Below, piece by piece: positions 18,673 to 28,870 of a DNA stretch of 64,000 bases. The position numbers and the translations under genes were made by a program. The notes under the pieces are model-generated. The model did not search any database and was not told the origin of the DNA. It saw only the letters and a list, made by a program, of their open reading frames with translations. The first letter of the stretch is position 1; every line of letters starts with the position of its first letter. Origin of the DNA: Opitutaceae bacterium. GTDB lineage: Bacteria > Verrucomicrobiota > Verrucomicrobiia > Opitutales > Opitutaceae. The stretch spans positions 1-64,000 of the forward strand of contig JANQRT010000072.1 in NCBI GenBank assembly GCA_028284385.1. Direction: 5' to 3'.

Positions 18673-19626
18673 ATGCTCCATCAGATTGAGAAAACAGGAG
18701 AGAAAGCCTCGCGAAGCGTAAAGCTACCTAGAGTTCTAGATCGCGCGCTTCCGCATCAGGATTCCTTCGAACAGCAAGAGCTTCGCAAAATCGCGAGGCA
18801 AATTTGGCAGGCCAACAAGGAAGCCAGGAAATATGCCGACACATCGAATCCAGCCATCTTGCACAAGTACCGCATCGCTCTGCGTAAATGTCGTTGTTTT
18901 TTGAATATCATTAAAGATCGACTGCCAAAGAAGATGGGCAAACGCCTCGAGAGTCTCTTGGAGGCTTTGATAAAGCCGACTGGAAAACTCAGAGATCTGG
19001 ATACTCTTCTAAAGCAGCAGTCGATTTATCAAACTGCTCTTGAAAGCAGCCAAATCGAAAACGCCGAGGAGATATTTCGCAACCTGGCCCTCCAGCAAAG
19101 AGACTTGCAGCAAAGCAGAGCCGCTTTTTTCCTCTCCAAAGAATTCGAGAAGAAAATCGTCTCTACCTATGAAACCGTTTTCTCCCTGAATCGAAAGCTC
19201 GAAAAAAGCGAAGCCAGTCTTCACGTTTCACAGGGGAGAGAAATTCTGAGACTAAAACTCGACGAAGATCGCCAAAGATTCGAGAATGAAGCGAAGTATT
19301 TGAATTTCGCCAAAGCGGGAGACGCTCAAATCCATAAGCTTCGACTGAAAATAAAACAGATCCGGTACACGGCTGAAAGAGTTCGAGAATATGAAGATTC
19401 GAACGAGGAAACGAAATCATTGATTACTGGATACAAAAGACTTCAAGACTGTTACGGAGACTATTGCGATGCGCAAGCGCATGCTAAGCTTATTCTAAAG
19501 GCTGCAGCCCAGCTGATCGATGATCAGAAAAAGGCTATTCGTTTCGCATTGAACAAGATCAAGCTAGATCGCCGCATCGAAATCGCAAAGCTCACCATAG
19601 ACCAATTTTCAAGTATCGCCAGCTAA
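18673..19626 (+). CDS. CHAD domain protein
   Basis: 317 aa, all alpha. The CHAD domain covers about residues 35-300, with the conserved His/Arg/Lys helices HKYRIALRKCRCFL near 60 and AQIHKLRLKIKQIRYTAE near 220. CHAD proteins bind polyphosphate and are sometimes found on polyphosphate granules. A phosphate-starvation locus lies 10 kb away, but no direct link is visible. It converges with hslO (15 bases). Confidence 0.9.
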   Translation: MLHQIEKTGEKASRSVKLPRVLDRALPHQDSFEQQELRKIARQIWQANKEARKYADTSNPAILHKYRIALRKCRCFLNIIKDRLPKKMGKRLESLLEALIKPTGKLRDLDTLLKQQSIYQTALESSQIENAEEIFRNLALQQRDLQQSRAAFFLSKEFEKKIVSTYETVFSLNRKLEKSEASLHVSQGREILRLKLDEDRQRFENEAKYLNFAKAGDAQIHKLRLKIKQIRYTAERVREYEDSNEETKSLITGYKRLQDCYGDYCDAQAHAKLILKAAAQLIDDQKKAIRFALNKIKLDRRIEIAKLTIDQFSSIAS

Positions 19627-19641
19627 AGCGAGATAGCGGAT

Positions 19642-20439
19642 TCAGACGCCCTGGTCGCGCGAATACGCTTCCATCAACTCTCGACTAATTCGATATTTTG
19701 CGGCACAGCGAGGACAATTCACTTCTATCATCTCCTCATTCAGAAAAAGACCCTCCGGATCCTGTATCCACACGGGAAGGATAGCCTTGAGAATTCTCTT
19801 CTGGTTGCATCCACAGTGCCACCGAAGGTGGCGTGTCTCCAAAGCATGGACATCCTCCTTCTCATGAAGCGCTTGAACATCTTGAGAATGAAGCCCTCTA
19901 AACCAGGATTCATCATAGTCAGGATGGGCCGCAACAATAGCGAACGCTTCTGAATCAAGCTGAAAAAAACGAGCCGGTCTCTGCTCGCTACGCGCGTAAT
20001 ACTCTTCCGCCGCAGCAATAACATTCGCCCCATCGAAAGCGACTACACTTCGATGAAGAGGTCGATTTTTTCTAGCCAGTTCCTGATAAAGAACGTTCTC
20101 ATCGGCTTTCTTTATGTTTTCCGTGTAAAGCCGACCTACTACGTCGCCAGTCTCGGTATCTCCTCCTAAGAAAAGATTAAGCAATGGCTCTTGAAAATTG
20201 ATGGTCCATGCCAGAACTTCATTGCGGGGCCGAGAAACGCAATGAAGCGCGAAAATAGCCAAAGCCGTCTTCAGAAACTGGTCATTCTCAGCGGATATTT
20301 CAACCCGATGATCCTTCAGATGAAGATAATAGTCCACGTACAGAGCGCCGAAATCAGCCATCGCGAAGAGAACGTTTCTTTCGCGGACGAAATTCGACAC
20401 GATTGACAAACGCTGATTCTCTTCGGGCGTATCGCTCAT
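19642..20439 (-). CDS. hslO: Hsp33 redox-regulated chaperone
   Basis: Cytoplasmic holdase activated by oxidation. Start at 20439 chosen: GGGAGAG sits about 8 bases upstream and the protein then begins MSDTPEENQR. The C-terminal zinc redox switch is intact: CGC within HLRWHCGCNQKR and CPRC within EVNCPRCAAKYR, giving the CxC...CxxC pattern. N-terminal about 195 residues form the Hsp33 core. About 265 aa, slightly short of E. coli HslO. It starts 33 bases downstream of the kinase gene stop, so shared transcription is possible. Confidence 0.92.
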   Translation of the reverse strand: MSDTPEENQRLSIVSNFVRERNVLFAMADFGALYVDYYLHLKDHRVEISAENDQFLKTALAIFALHCVSRPRNEVLAWTINFQEPLLNLFLGGDTETGDVVGRLYTENIKKADENVLYQELARKNRPLHRSVVAFDGANVIAAAEEYYARSEQRPARFFQLDSEAFAIVAAHPDYDESWFRGLHSQDVQALHEKEDVHALETRHLRWHCGCNQKRILKAILPVWIQDPEGLFLNEEMIEVNCPRCAAKYRISRELMEAYSRDQGV

Positions 20440-20472
20440 GGAATTCTCTCCCATCAAGTATTCAGGATCTAA

Positions 20473-21840
20473 TTATATCGATCCTCCTAAGCGAACTCTC
20501 TCGAAGTAATCTGGCTCTCCAGCCTGCCCGGCCTTAAGACAAAGCTCTATGCCATCAAATTCGGGCGTATTCGAAGTCACCCGACAAATCGGGGAGCCCG
20601 GAGCCATCGTGGAAGCGACTTGCAAAGCGAAAATGCCCAGTTCCTGGCAAACGTATCCTGATGTATCGCCCCCAGCGACACACGCTCTCCGTAAACCCGT
20701 TTTTTGCAAGATCGCTTTAAACGCGATTCCCTGATATCGAGCTAGTTGCTGAGCGGCTGACTGGATACCGAATGTCTTTGCGGCATCTTTGGTCTTATCG
20801 ATTATCGGATCGTCAGGACCTTTAGTAGAGTAGAGTACTACATTTCTTCCTTCATTGATCACACTGGTCGCTCTTTCTACAAAATCGTCTAGGATGGAAT
20901 CCGCGGTCTCCGGATTCATTAGGCCTGGACCATCAATAGCGATCGATTCGTATCCAGATTCTTCCGCATTTTCGATCTGGCCTTTCGTTGCTAACGTCGC
21001 GCTACCGCACATCACAAGGATGTTTGCGTTCGCTTCGAGAGCTGGTTTCACAATTTTCGTCGTCTTTTCATTCAACTGCCGCCAATAGTCCGCCAGACAG
21101 TACTCCACTCCCGATGAACCCGCGACGAAAGTCGGCGTTTCCCGACTATTCTCCCAGAGAAGCTTTCCCACAAGAGGTAATTCATCATCGGTTATCGTAT
21201 CAATAGCAACGATACATGGACGATCGGATTCGCGATAAGCCAAATACCTTTCGTTTAGCTGAGGAAACGGCTGTCTCAAGTGAAGCGTATCGATAATCTC
21301 TGTGGGGATTTCGGTTTGCTTGGCAATATGGAGTCGAACATCTCCCTCATCCATCGGGGTGATGGGATGCTTGCTCATCATTGGATGCCTATCGATCCGA
21401 AAGGTTTCGTCTCCAATGGTAGCGAAAAGATTTCCGAACGCCACAAAACGCTTTAAATAGGGCGTGCCCAGAATCAACGGTACGCATTTCGTACCGAAAA
21501 TTTCAATACCAAGCTCAATAGCCTTTCCGATGTTTCCAATGGTAGGAGAGGAATCGAAAGTGGAGCAGGTCTTATAATGGATGACAGAGGGGTTGAGTCG
21601 CGTAATAGCTTCGAACTTCGGTCGCAACTCCTTCTGCATGGCTTCCACACTCATGGATCGCGTGACCCCAGCCACTCCGACAGCTTCCAACCCGGGAAAG
21701 CGTTTTTCCAGAACGTCAAAGGTGGGCACATCTAGAAACAAGGCCGCTTTCACGCCCAGCATCGTTAGCGTTTCCATTGCGTCCACGGATCCCGTGAAGT
21801 CATCGCCATAATAGGTAATTGGAATTCGGCTCATCGACAT
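20473..21840 (-). CDS. Four-carbon acid sugar kinase family protein (OtnK/DUF1537)
   Basis: 455 aa. N-terminal domain begins PITYYGDDFTGSVDAMETL, the family signature; the C-terminal nucleotide-binding domain includes VAGGDTSGYVCQELG and MAPGSPICR. Characterised members phosphorylate D-threonate, L-threonate, D-erythronate or related acids (OtnK, DtnK, DenK). The usual partners (class II aldolase, dehydrogenase, isomerase) are absent here, so the exact substrate cannot be inferred. Followed closely by hslO. Confidence 0.9.
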   Translation of the reverse strand: MSMSRIPITYYGDDFTGSVDAMETLTMLGVKAALFLDVPTFDVLEKRFPGLEAVGVAGVTRSMSVEAMQKELRPKFEAITRLNPSVIHYKTCSTFDSSPTIGNIGKAIELGIEIFGTKCVPLILGTPYLKRFVAFGNLFATIGDETFRIDRHPMMSKHPITPMDEGDVRLHIAKQTEIPTEIIDTLHLRQPFPQLNERYLAYRESDRPCIVAIDTITDDELPLVGKLLWENSRETPTFVAGSSGVEYCLADYWRQLNEKTTKIVKPALEANANILVMCGSATLATKGQIENAEESGYESIAIDGPGLMNPETADSILDDFVERATSVINEGRNVVLYSTKGPDDPIIDKTKDAAKTFGIQSAAQQLARYQGIAFKAILQKTGLRRACVAGGDTSGYVCQELGIFALQVASTMAPGSPICRVTSNTPEFDGIELCLKAGQAGEPDYFERVRLGGSI

Positions 21841-22026
21841 CTAGCGTTTTTAAAAAGGTGGCTCGAAGCGAACCATTGGCGCCCGCGACAAGACATTCAC
21901 CCTTATCTCTTAAATAAGAAAAGCCGAAACGTATAGGTGACTAAAGATTGGCTGCCAAGTTTCTTGTTAAGGGCGCCACTACCTCGCGGAATCCCTAACG
22001 AAGAAGCCCCGTTGCCAAACGAAGCG

Positions 22027-22851
22027 CTAGGGCTGACGCAATTTGCTATTCAAGGAAGATAGTCGCTGGGAAATCTCAACCGTCCGCTCATCTCGAGGAG
22101 AGTTTTTGAGGAAGTCTCGATAGAGTATGATGGCGAACTCGAGCTTTTCCAGTTTTTCAGCCAACTCCCCAAGCCGAACGATAAGGTCCGCTTGGGCGCT
22201 AGGATTGGCAAAACCGATTTCGTAAGCCTTCTTCCAGTGCTCGAAAGCCTTCATCGACGACAACTGGAAATGCAAATAGGCCTCCCCCATGGAGTGATGA
22301 AAATTCCTCCGTAGATCGGGAATCGAGAGCTCTTTTCCCATCTCCTCTAGCTTCGCTATTCTCTCGGCAACAGCCAGGGAGCCTTCATATTCGTAGAGGT
22401 TATACAGCAAATGCTTAAGAAAAGCCATCTGCCCGAAAAAGCTCTCGGGCTTGTCTCGAAACAAACGATAGTAGGCGGCGCTCGAAACGCTGACATCCGC
22501 TTCATGATCCTCAGAATGGGAGACTCGCGCTAGATAGAATCTCGATGCAATGCCAACGTGATCGGAGTCGCTCACATCAACGAGCTGCTGCAGGAGACTG
22601 CGGGCTTCTACTGAACTGAGCTCTCCACTCGGAGGATGATGCATGGCGATAACGGCTTTGAGATAGAGGCTCATGCGCGTATTGCCAAGATCTCGAGCCT
22701 TGCTTAGCATCAGCGGACTGGCCGAGGCGTTGTAGAGCAGCATCGATTCATCTTCCCAATTCGAAGCATTCGCTCCCGAAAGCCATGGGGAAACCGAAAA
22801 AGCGATACAACACACCCCTAGAATTTTTCGTATCCAATGTAGCCGGTTCAT
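22027..22851 (-). CDS. Secreted TPR-like helical protein
   Basis: Start at the ATG at 22851 with AGG about 10 bases upstream. Signal peptide about 1-30 (WIRKILGVCCIAFSVSPWLSG). The mature part is helical repeats (SLLQQLVDVSDSDHVGIASRFYLARV, then EHWKKAYEIGFANPSAQADLIVRLGELAEKL in parts), like tetratricopeptide repeats, suggesting protein contacts in the periplasm. No specific family recognised. It stands alone: 186 bases without a gene lie between it and the kinase gene, and 140 bases on the other side before the histidine kinase gene. Confidence 0.65.
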   Translation of the reverse strand: MNRLHWIRKILGVCCIAFSVSPWLSGANASNWEDESMLLYNASASPLMLSKARDLGNTRMSLYLKAVIAMHHPPSGELSSVEARSLLQQLVDVSDSDHVGIASRFYLARVSHSEDHEADVSVSSAAYYRLFRDKPESFFGQMAFLKHLLYNLYEYEGSLAVAERIAKLEEMGKELSIPDLRRNFHHSMGEAYLHFQLSSMKAFEHWKKAYEIGFANPSAQADLIVRLGELAEKLEKLEFAIILYRDFLKNSPRDERTVEISQRLSSLNSKLRQP

Positions 22852-22992
22852 AGGCAACCTATTGAGTAATCAGCACGTGATTCGATAAAAGTCCAGCGCA
22901 AGGTGAAGAGGGGTCGTGAGTCCCTACAATGATCTTCCAATTGGAATCTTGTTCCAGGAAAGGTAGGCAGGTCGCCAATGAGACGACTCAGG

Positions 22993-25788
22993 CTAGTTCT
23001 TTCCAACCACGACCGCTTCGTAGGCCATTTCGAGAGCCTTCCCTAGAGCATCGGGCTTTAATGGCTTGGGGAGATAGTCGTTCATTCCCTTAGCAAGGGC
23101 TTTTTCGCGATCGCCCTGCATAGCATTAGCCGTCAAAGCGATAATCCAGGGATAAGATGGGTTGCTGCAGCGGCTCCTGACGGCGCCAGTCGACTCGTAT
23201 CCATCCATTTCAGGCATCTGGATATCCATCAGAATCACATCGTAATCCTGACGGTCGAGGGCTTCCAGAACCTCTAAACCATTATTGGCAATGTCCGCCT
23301 GGTAGCCGTGCTTTTTAAGCATCAAAGCAGCAACCTTCTGGTTAACCGTATTGTCTTCGGCCATGAGGATACGAAGGGGGAAACGCTTGCCAAGCTTGGC
23401 TTTCTCCGACTCCTTCCGACGCCGTTCAACACGGGTTGACGGTGAAGATTCCATAGCCCGATTGAGAGCGGCGAGCAAAGAATAAGGCTTTACTGGCTTA
23501 GCAACCGTCGATGACCAAACCTTTTCATCCCTCTGGCCGCCAAAGGGGCAAAGAAGCGTGAATCCTACTTTTCTATCGCTCTTAGCTTGCTTCAAATCCG
23601 TCGCCAAATCGTCGGCTGATTCACCAGGCAAACTATGATCGACAATAACCAAATCGAAGCCGTCCTTTTGGCTAAACAAAGACTTGGCCTGATCCGGACT
23701 AGAGCAAATGGTCGCATCTAATTTCCAGTCTTGAAAATAGGCGTCCAGAATCGCCCCAACCGCTAGATTATCCTCCACAAGCAGGATACGCTTCCCGGCA
23801 AGACTTTGCAAAATCTGTTCCTCCTTTTCAGCGCTGTAGCCGATCGCTTCTCCTTCAGGAGCGACCAGCGTAAAACCGAATGTAGAGCCTTGGCCTTCTT
23901 CGCTTTCAACCCACATTTCGCCACCCATCAGCTCGGAGAGACGTCTTGAAATCGCCAAGCCTAAACCTGTCCCGCCGTATTTACGCGTGGTCGATGAATC
24001 GACTTGGGTGAACGATTGGAACAGCATGCTCTGCTTGTCGCTGGGAATTCCAATTCCGGTATCCTTGATGCGAAACGTCAGCTTTTCTTGACCTGAATCC
24101 AATTTCTCCGAATCGATGGAAACCGTAATCTCGCCTGTATCCGTGAACTTGATGGCGTTGCCTAGAAGATTGACCAGAATCTGGCGTAGTCTCGTGATGT
24201 CTCCAATAATCGTATACGGAACGCGAGGCGTAGCGCGGTAGGCAAGCTCCAGATTTTTCGATCCCGCTTTCTCGGACAGGAGTTCAATTGCTTCTTCGAC
24301 ACAGGAACGGACGTCGAATGGGCTTTCCTCCATATCCATTCGTCCCGATTCGATCTTAGAGAAATCCAGTATGTCATTTATCAATACCAACAGGGTATCG
24401 CCACTGGTGTGGATAGTCCTTAAATACTCTCGTTGCTCATCCGAAACTTCCGTGTCCATGAGAATGCTGGTCATGCCAATAACGGCATTCATCGGAGTCC
24501 TGATCTCGTGGCTCATGGAAGCCAGGAACTCGCTCTTGGCCTGATTCGCTAGTTCGGCTTCAAGCGCGGCTTGATTCGCCTTCGAGATGGCGATGTTGAG
24601 CTGATCGTTCAACTCTTCCGCTTCCTCCTTGGCATATCGCAATTCGGCTTGCGCTCTCACACGGTCAGAGATGTCCCGACAGATCCAGATTATGTCGCCA
24701 TCCGGCATCAGAGTGAGCGAAATCTCTTGAGGGCTAACGGAATCATCAGGCCCTTTGGCGAGGATATCCCCTATCCAGCGATTTTTTTCATGAAGGCTTG
24801 GAAAAATGCGGTCATCAAAGCGTTTTCTCTGGTCGGGCGGCACTATTTCACTCCAGCTTTTGGAGATCAAATCTTCGATCTTTTCAAAGCCGTGCATTTT
24901 CGCATGCGAATCATTCAAGAAGGTGAACAGGCCCTCCGAATTCGTAATGGCGATGCCGTCATCGGAAAGCTCCATCGCTCTCAACAAATGCTTCATGCGC
25001 AGATCAGCTTCCTTGCGATCAGTCACATTTCGCGAGAGTAGCAAAACGCGCGACTCTCCCGCATATTCGACGGGCGAGGTCCTGCCCTCAAACCAAAACT
25101 CGCTCCCGATAAATTCGAAATTGTAATCGACCTCTTGCGATTTTCCTTCGCAAAGCGTGTCGTCGATGGCCGTTTGCAAACGAGCGGCGGCGACTCCGCC
25201 AAAGGCCTGCTCAATGGAGGCTCCTTTGAGCTTCAATATCGCTTCGCTCAATAGATTGCCCTTGACCGTGAAAATATCTATCAAGACGCCGTTTTTATCG
25301 AGAATGTATCCAATATCTGGTAACGAATTAACAACTGCTAGAGCCTTGATGGACTTTGATTCGTCTTGGCGAGAAACCTGGTCGCTCGACGCAATAGCTT
25401 CATCATCGACTTGAAGTATTCCGATCAAATAGGTGTCCTGATTAGACTGAAAGCGGGTAGCCGCAATACGCCAAGTTTCCGAAGGACGAGAGAAAGAAAA
25501 TGAAAAGGGTTCTCCTTCTTCTATACCATCAAGAGAAATAGATGCCTTTCGGATTCCTTCGCTGAAAGCTTCCCGCTGATCGCCTTCCAATCGACCCTCA
25601 AGTTTTCGATTGATCCAAAAGCCATCGTTTTCATTGAGGATGAAAGCCGCGCCATCAAGGATTTCGAGGAGGTCGTTGATGCAAGATTCGCCACATTTTT
25701 CAAAGAGGGATCGAGCATGACCAAAGGTGGCCATGAGATCCTCAGTTGCTTTACGGTCAGAATCAACCTGTACAGTTGGAGAATGCAT
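22993..25788 (-). CDS. Hybrid sensor histidine kinase with PAS domains and two receiver domains
   Basis: Start at the ATG at 25788 (MHSPTVQVD); an upstream TTG at 25830 is less likely. No transmembrane segment, so a cytoplasmic sensor. In order: an N-terminal PAS-like region (to about 150), two PAS domains (about 165-275 and 285-390), a coiled coil, HisKA with FLASMSHEIRTPMNAV, HATPase_c with the N, G1 and G2 boxes (NLLGNAIKF, DTGIGIP, GGTGLGL), then two receivers: the first with the Asp in VIVDHSLPG, the second in ILMDIQMPEMDGYES. It has no HPt domain and no adjacent regulator, so its output partner is elsewhere. Stand-alone gene. Confidence 0.93.
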   Translation of the reverse strand: MHSPTVQVDSDRKATEDLMATFGHARSLFEKCGESCINDLLEILDGAAFILNENDGFWINRKLEGRLEGDQREAFSEGIRKASISLDGIEEGEPFSFSFSRPSETWRIAATRFQSNQDTYLIGILQVDDEAIASSDQVSRQDESKSIKALAVVNSLPDIGYILDKNGVLIDIFTVKGNLLSEAILKLKGASIEQAFGGVAAARLQTAIDDTLCEGKSQEVDYNFEFIGSEFWFEGRTSPVEYAGESRVLLLSRNVTDRKEADLRMKHLLRAMELSDDGIAITNSEGLFTFLNDSHAKMHGFEKIEDLISKSWSEIVPPDQRKRFDDRIFPSLHEKNRWIGDILAKGPDDSVSPQEISLTLMPDGDIIWICRDISDRVRAQAELRYAKEEAEELNDQLNIAISKANQAALEAELANQAKSEFLASMSHEIRTPMNAVIGMTSILMDTEVSDEQREYLRTIHTSGDTLLVLINDILDFSKIESGRMDMEESPFDVRSCVEEAIELLSEKAGSKNLELAYRATPRVPYTIIGDITRLRQILVNLLGNAIKFTDTGEITVSIDSEKLDSGQEKLTFRIKDTGIGIPSDKQSMLFQSFTQVDSSTTRKYGGTGLGLAISRRLSELMGGEMWVESEEGQGSTFGFTLVAPEGEAIGYSAEKEEQILQSLAGKRILLVEDNLAVGAILDAYFQDWKLDATICSSPDQAKSLFSQKDGFDLVIVDHSLPGESADDLATDLKQAKSDRKVGFTLLCPFGGQRDEKVWSSTVAKPVKPYSLLAALNRAMESSPSTRVERRRKESEKAKLGKRFPLRILMAEDNTVNQKVAALMLKKHGYQADIANNGLEVLEALDRQDYDVILMDIQMPEMDGYESTGAVRSRCSNPSYPWIIALTANAMQGDREKALAKGMNDYLPKPLKPDALGKALEMAYEAVVVGKN

Positions 25789-26150
25789 GGGTGGGAGTGA
25801 ATCAGACCATCGGATATTTTTTACAAACAATGAATTTCTCCCCTAAGAAACGGGGAGGTTTACGGAATTTTGACGTGTTTTTCGGATGAATGGCTGATCC
25901 ATCCAAGGAGGGAGAATCCCTAGAGGGGAAAAATGAACCTCTTAAGTCACGGAAACGATGGCCGCAAAATGAAAGTCTCCGACTCCTTTCGAATCGATTT
26001 TTCATAGGAAAATCGCTTTCGCTGAGTCGATTGAGAGGAGGAGGACTTTAGCCTACCCTAAGCCAGACTTAGATCGAATCAGATCTCCCAATTCATTCAT
26101 GAATGATTTAATCTTGTCGACAGCTTTGCCGCACTCGATGCTAGCCAGTC
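25789..26150. other. Gene-free spacer between divergent histidine kinase and MIF-like genes
   Basis: About 360 bases. Contains a stem with TCCCC/CGGGGA arms at about 25841-25857 and an AT-rich stem (CGATTTT/AAAATCG) at 25995-26015. Both promoters must be here. I could assign no riboswitch or operator, and no open frame looks coding. Confidence 0.4.
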
Positions 26151-26498
26151 ATGCCCTGTCTGAAAATACAGACGAATATCCAAATCGAAAAGACTCGGAT
26201 TCGGGCCGAACAAAAAGAAATTTCCCGACTCCTTTCTGAATGGCTCGGCAAGCAGGAAGCCTTTGTAATGGTGATTTTGGATACGGATAAGCAAATGAGC
26301 TTCGGTGGCAACAACGAGTCCTGCGCTTTTTGCGAATTGATTAGCTTAGGGCTAGGCGAGGATCGGATTCGCGAGCTGAGTGGAAAGCTATGCGCGACGC
26401 TCCAGGAGAGACTCGGCATTCCCGAGGAGCGAATCTATATTCGGTTTGAAGCCCCTCCCCGATCTCATTTTGGGTGGAATGGAAAGACCTTCGCGTAG
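26151..26498 (+). CDS. Macrophage migration inhibitory factor (MIF) family protein
   Basis: 115 aa, the length of human MIF. The tautomerase catalytic Pro is at position 2, free after Met removal. Lys34 aligns with MIF Lys32, and Tyr96 with MIF Tyr95; MIF Asn97 is Arg here. The MSFGG segment (49-53) matches MAFGG, and the CAFC motif (58-61) matches the CALC redox motif of MIF. The C-terminus GWNGKTFA aligns with GWNNSTFA. A phenylpyruvate/dopachrome-type tautomerase fold (beta-alpha-beta trimer) is predicted. No signal peptide, as in eukaryotic MIF. Isolated gene, divergent from the histidine kinase and convergent with the FG-GAP gene. Confidence 0.92.
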   Translation: MPCLKIQTNIQIEKTRIRAEQKEISRLLSEWLGKQEAFVMVILDTDKQMSFGGNNESCAFCELISLGLGEDRIRELSGKLCATLQERLGIPEERIYIRFEAPPRSHFGWNGKTFA

Positions 26499-26569
26499 CC
26501 TATGGGGCCATGGTTGACATCCCGGTCTTCCACAACGGAAGCAATAAAGGCACAGCCTTCATTGCCCCA

Positions 26570-28870
26570 TCATTTGGCAGGAGCTGAGTGGTATTGATTC
26601 ACGGATGGATCATCGAGAATGGTCGTCTGGCCGCTTGGCCAATCGACTTCTAACCGAAGACCACTCGAAATTTCTCCAAGACCAAAATGAAGACGAGACG
26701 AGCCTTGAGCCGAATAAGCCTGGCCCAGAACATAAACCCCTTCCGAAGCAAAGCCTTCGGCGGTCACACGGACCTTCGCTCCAATTGCCGAAGCTCCACG
26801 ATTTGGCTTTAAATCTACGCCAATCCAGTTGCCCGCCGTGGAATGACGATTCTCGTAAAGAAAAACGCGCTCCTTGGCATCCTGCGCATCGTTGACAATC
26901 AATAGAATATCCGACAGACCATCGCCATTGAAATCCTCTTGAACCACAGCTCTGCCATCACCTCCATGGGAGACGCCAAGGAGATAGGCGACATTAAGAA
27001 AATCGGTCCCATTGACGTTTAGAAAGAAGGCGTTGTTCTGAAAAGAGTGCCATCCCACTTTACCACCGGACATCAAGACGCGAGGGCCAGCCAGGGAAAG
27101 ATAGGATGAAAGGACCTTCGGCTTGACCGACACGCCGTCATAAATGTCATGTCGCCAGAAATATTGGCCATAATCTCTTGCCGATTCTCTTGAGACGTAT
27201 CCATTAGAAACGTACAGCTCAGGGAAACCGTCATTGTTAAAATCGAAAGCGGCGCTAGCTGAACTCCTGCCAGTCCGAGCCAAGCTAGTGGCGAAAGGCG
27301 GTTGTTCGAAAAGACCTCCTCCCATCGCGTGATACAGTCGATTCCCATGGGACATCGTCTTTCGAAAGGCATTCATTTCGGGAAACGCCTCTCTACCCAG
27401 GCCTAAGCTATCCAGTCTCCTAGGCGTTGCGGAACTCGTCCCCGTAGCGAAGAAATCGAGCATCCCGTCTCGATTGAAATCGCCGAAAGCCAAACTGCTC
27501 CCAAACAAGCGCCTCTCGTCCAGATTCTCGGACGACCGGTCAATCAATTCGCGATTTTCCCCGGAAAAGTAGAGATCGATTCCCGCATAATCGCTCGTCA
27601 CCAGTAAATCCATACGATCATCTTCATTTAAATCGAGGATGGCAGAAGCGCTTACTCGACGATTTCGTTTATGCGGCGAGGTAAACGTTTTTGAAATATC
27701 CGTATAGGAGCCACTCGAATTTCTTTTCAGCAGAAACGATGGGAACCCGTCATTGGCATCATAGTAGGGAGCGGGAACGTTCCCGTTCAGGTAAGGCGCT
27801 TTATATTGCCCCAAAAAGAGTTCCGGATATCCGTCCCCCGTAATATCGCCAGCGCTTATGGATTGGATGCCAACGGCCTCCCTCGATTTCCAGAGGATCT
27901 TAGGCTTTTTCTCGCAAAGACCGCTGGCCGGATTTATCTCGTAGACCGCCAATGAACCATTAGAAAGAGCCGTCGTGTATTCAAGAGTTCCATTCAAATC
28001 AAGATCGCTGATAAGACCTACAGTGGGTCGATCCTTCGTTAACCGACTGACAAAAGGTTTCGAGTTGAAGCGGAAATCTCCTTGATTAAAGTAGACTCTA
28101 TTCTCGAGCGGGAAAAGAACATCGGGAAGACCATCCGCATCGATATCTTCCACGATCACTTTATTGTAGGGTTTGCGACGCGTATCGGAAACGAGCCATT
28201 CCGTCTCCTTGAAAGACAGAACTCCAGACCTGCGAAGCATTCTCAAATCGGAAAAGGTCACTTCGTCGGGATAGTAGTATTCCTCTTCGCCCTCTCCTTC
28301 CGGTTCATCTTTCCACAAAACTCTCAAAGAGCCGGTGAGGATTCTTCGATATAGGGTGTTTCGAGGCCCATTTATATGTAGTGAAAATTCTATTACGGAT
28401 TCCACTCGACCATTATCAGGCGCATTAAATGAGATATGTCTCCATTCGCTTTGGTCGATCGAAAAGCCGTCTACTTTCAGCCTGTTTAATAGCGACTCCT
28501 TCTCGTACAGTTTCATGAAACGACGAGCGGGAGTCTCGGGCTTATGAACGAATTCCAGGATTCGCTCAGGAAACTTTCGTCCCAACTTCAGGTTAGGTTT
28601 CTCTAATTTGCCAAAAGGAAGTTCCTTAAGAAACTCCACCGGATCCTCCGAAGTTCTCAAGTCGTCCCAAAACTTGGTTAGCGAGGATTCGTATTTATTA
28701 GCCTTAACTTCAAGCTTCCAGACTGTATCATCCAATTGCTTACGATGCTCGAGCAATGCGGTTGGCGAGTCAATTGACTCTTGGGCCATCACTACAGAGG
28801 CGAAAACGAAAACTACGGGAAGCAAGGAGTCTGGAAAACGAAGTATACGCTTCAACGGGAGCATAACCAT
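26570..28870 (-). CDS. Secreted FG-GAP/VCBS repeat protein with UnbV/ASPIC C-terminal domain
   Basis: Start at the ATG at 28870 (or 28864); the earlier TTG at 28891 is less likely. Signal peptide about 5-30 (SLLPVVFVFASVVMAQ). Residues 30-230 are a helical and beta N-terminal region. From about 240 to 660 there are many Ca-binding FG-GAP repeats of the type DIDADGLPDVLF, DLNLNGTLEYT, DLNEDDRMDLLV, DFNRDGMLDFFA and DFNGDGLSDILL, building a beta-propeller. The end (about 680-766) is the UnbV/ASPIC domain (NWIGVDLKPNRGASAIGAKV). Extracellular; ligand unknown. Common in Verrucomicrobiota and Planctomycetota. Confidence 0.9.
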   Translation of the reverse strand: MVMLPLKRILRFPDSLLPVVFVFASVVMAQESIDSPTALLEHRKQLDDTVWKLEVKANKYESSLTKFWDDLRTSEDPVEFLKELPFGKLEKPNLKLGRKFPERILEFVHKPETPARRFMKLYEKESLLNRLKVDGFSIDQSEWRHISFNAPDNGRVESVIEFSLHINGPRNTLYRRILTGSLRVLWKDEPEGEGEEEYYYPDEVTFSDLRMLRRSGVLSFKETEWLVSDTRRKPYNKVIVEDIDADGLPDVLFPLENRVYFNQGDFRFNSKPFVSRLTKDRPTVGLISDLDLNGTLEYTTALSNGSLAVYEINPASGLCEKKPKILWKSREAVGIQSISAGDITGDGYPELFLGQYKAPYLNGNVPAPYYDANDGFPSFLLKRNSSGSYTDISKTFTSPHKRNRRVSASAILDLNEDDRMDLLVTSDYAGIDLYFSGENRELIDRSSENLDERRLFGSSLAFGDFNRDGMLDFFATGTSSATPRRLDSLGLGREAFPEMNAFRKTMSHGNRLYHAMGGGLFEQPPFATSLARTGRSSASAAFDFNNDGFPELYVSNGYVSRESARDYGQYFWRHDIYDGVSVKPKVLSSYLSLAGPRVLMSGGKVGWHSFQNNAFFLNVNGTDFLNVAYLLGVSHGGDGRAVVQEDFNGDGLSDILLIVNDAQDAKERVFLYENRHSTAGNWIGVDLKPNRGASAIGAKVRVTAEGFASEGVYVLGQAYSAQGSSRLHFGLGEISSGLRLEVDWPSGQTTILDDPSVNQYHSAPAK

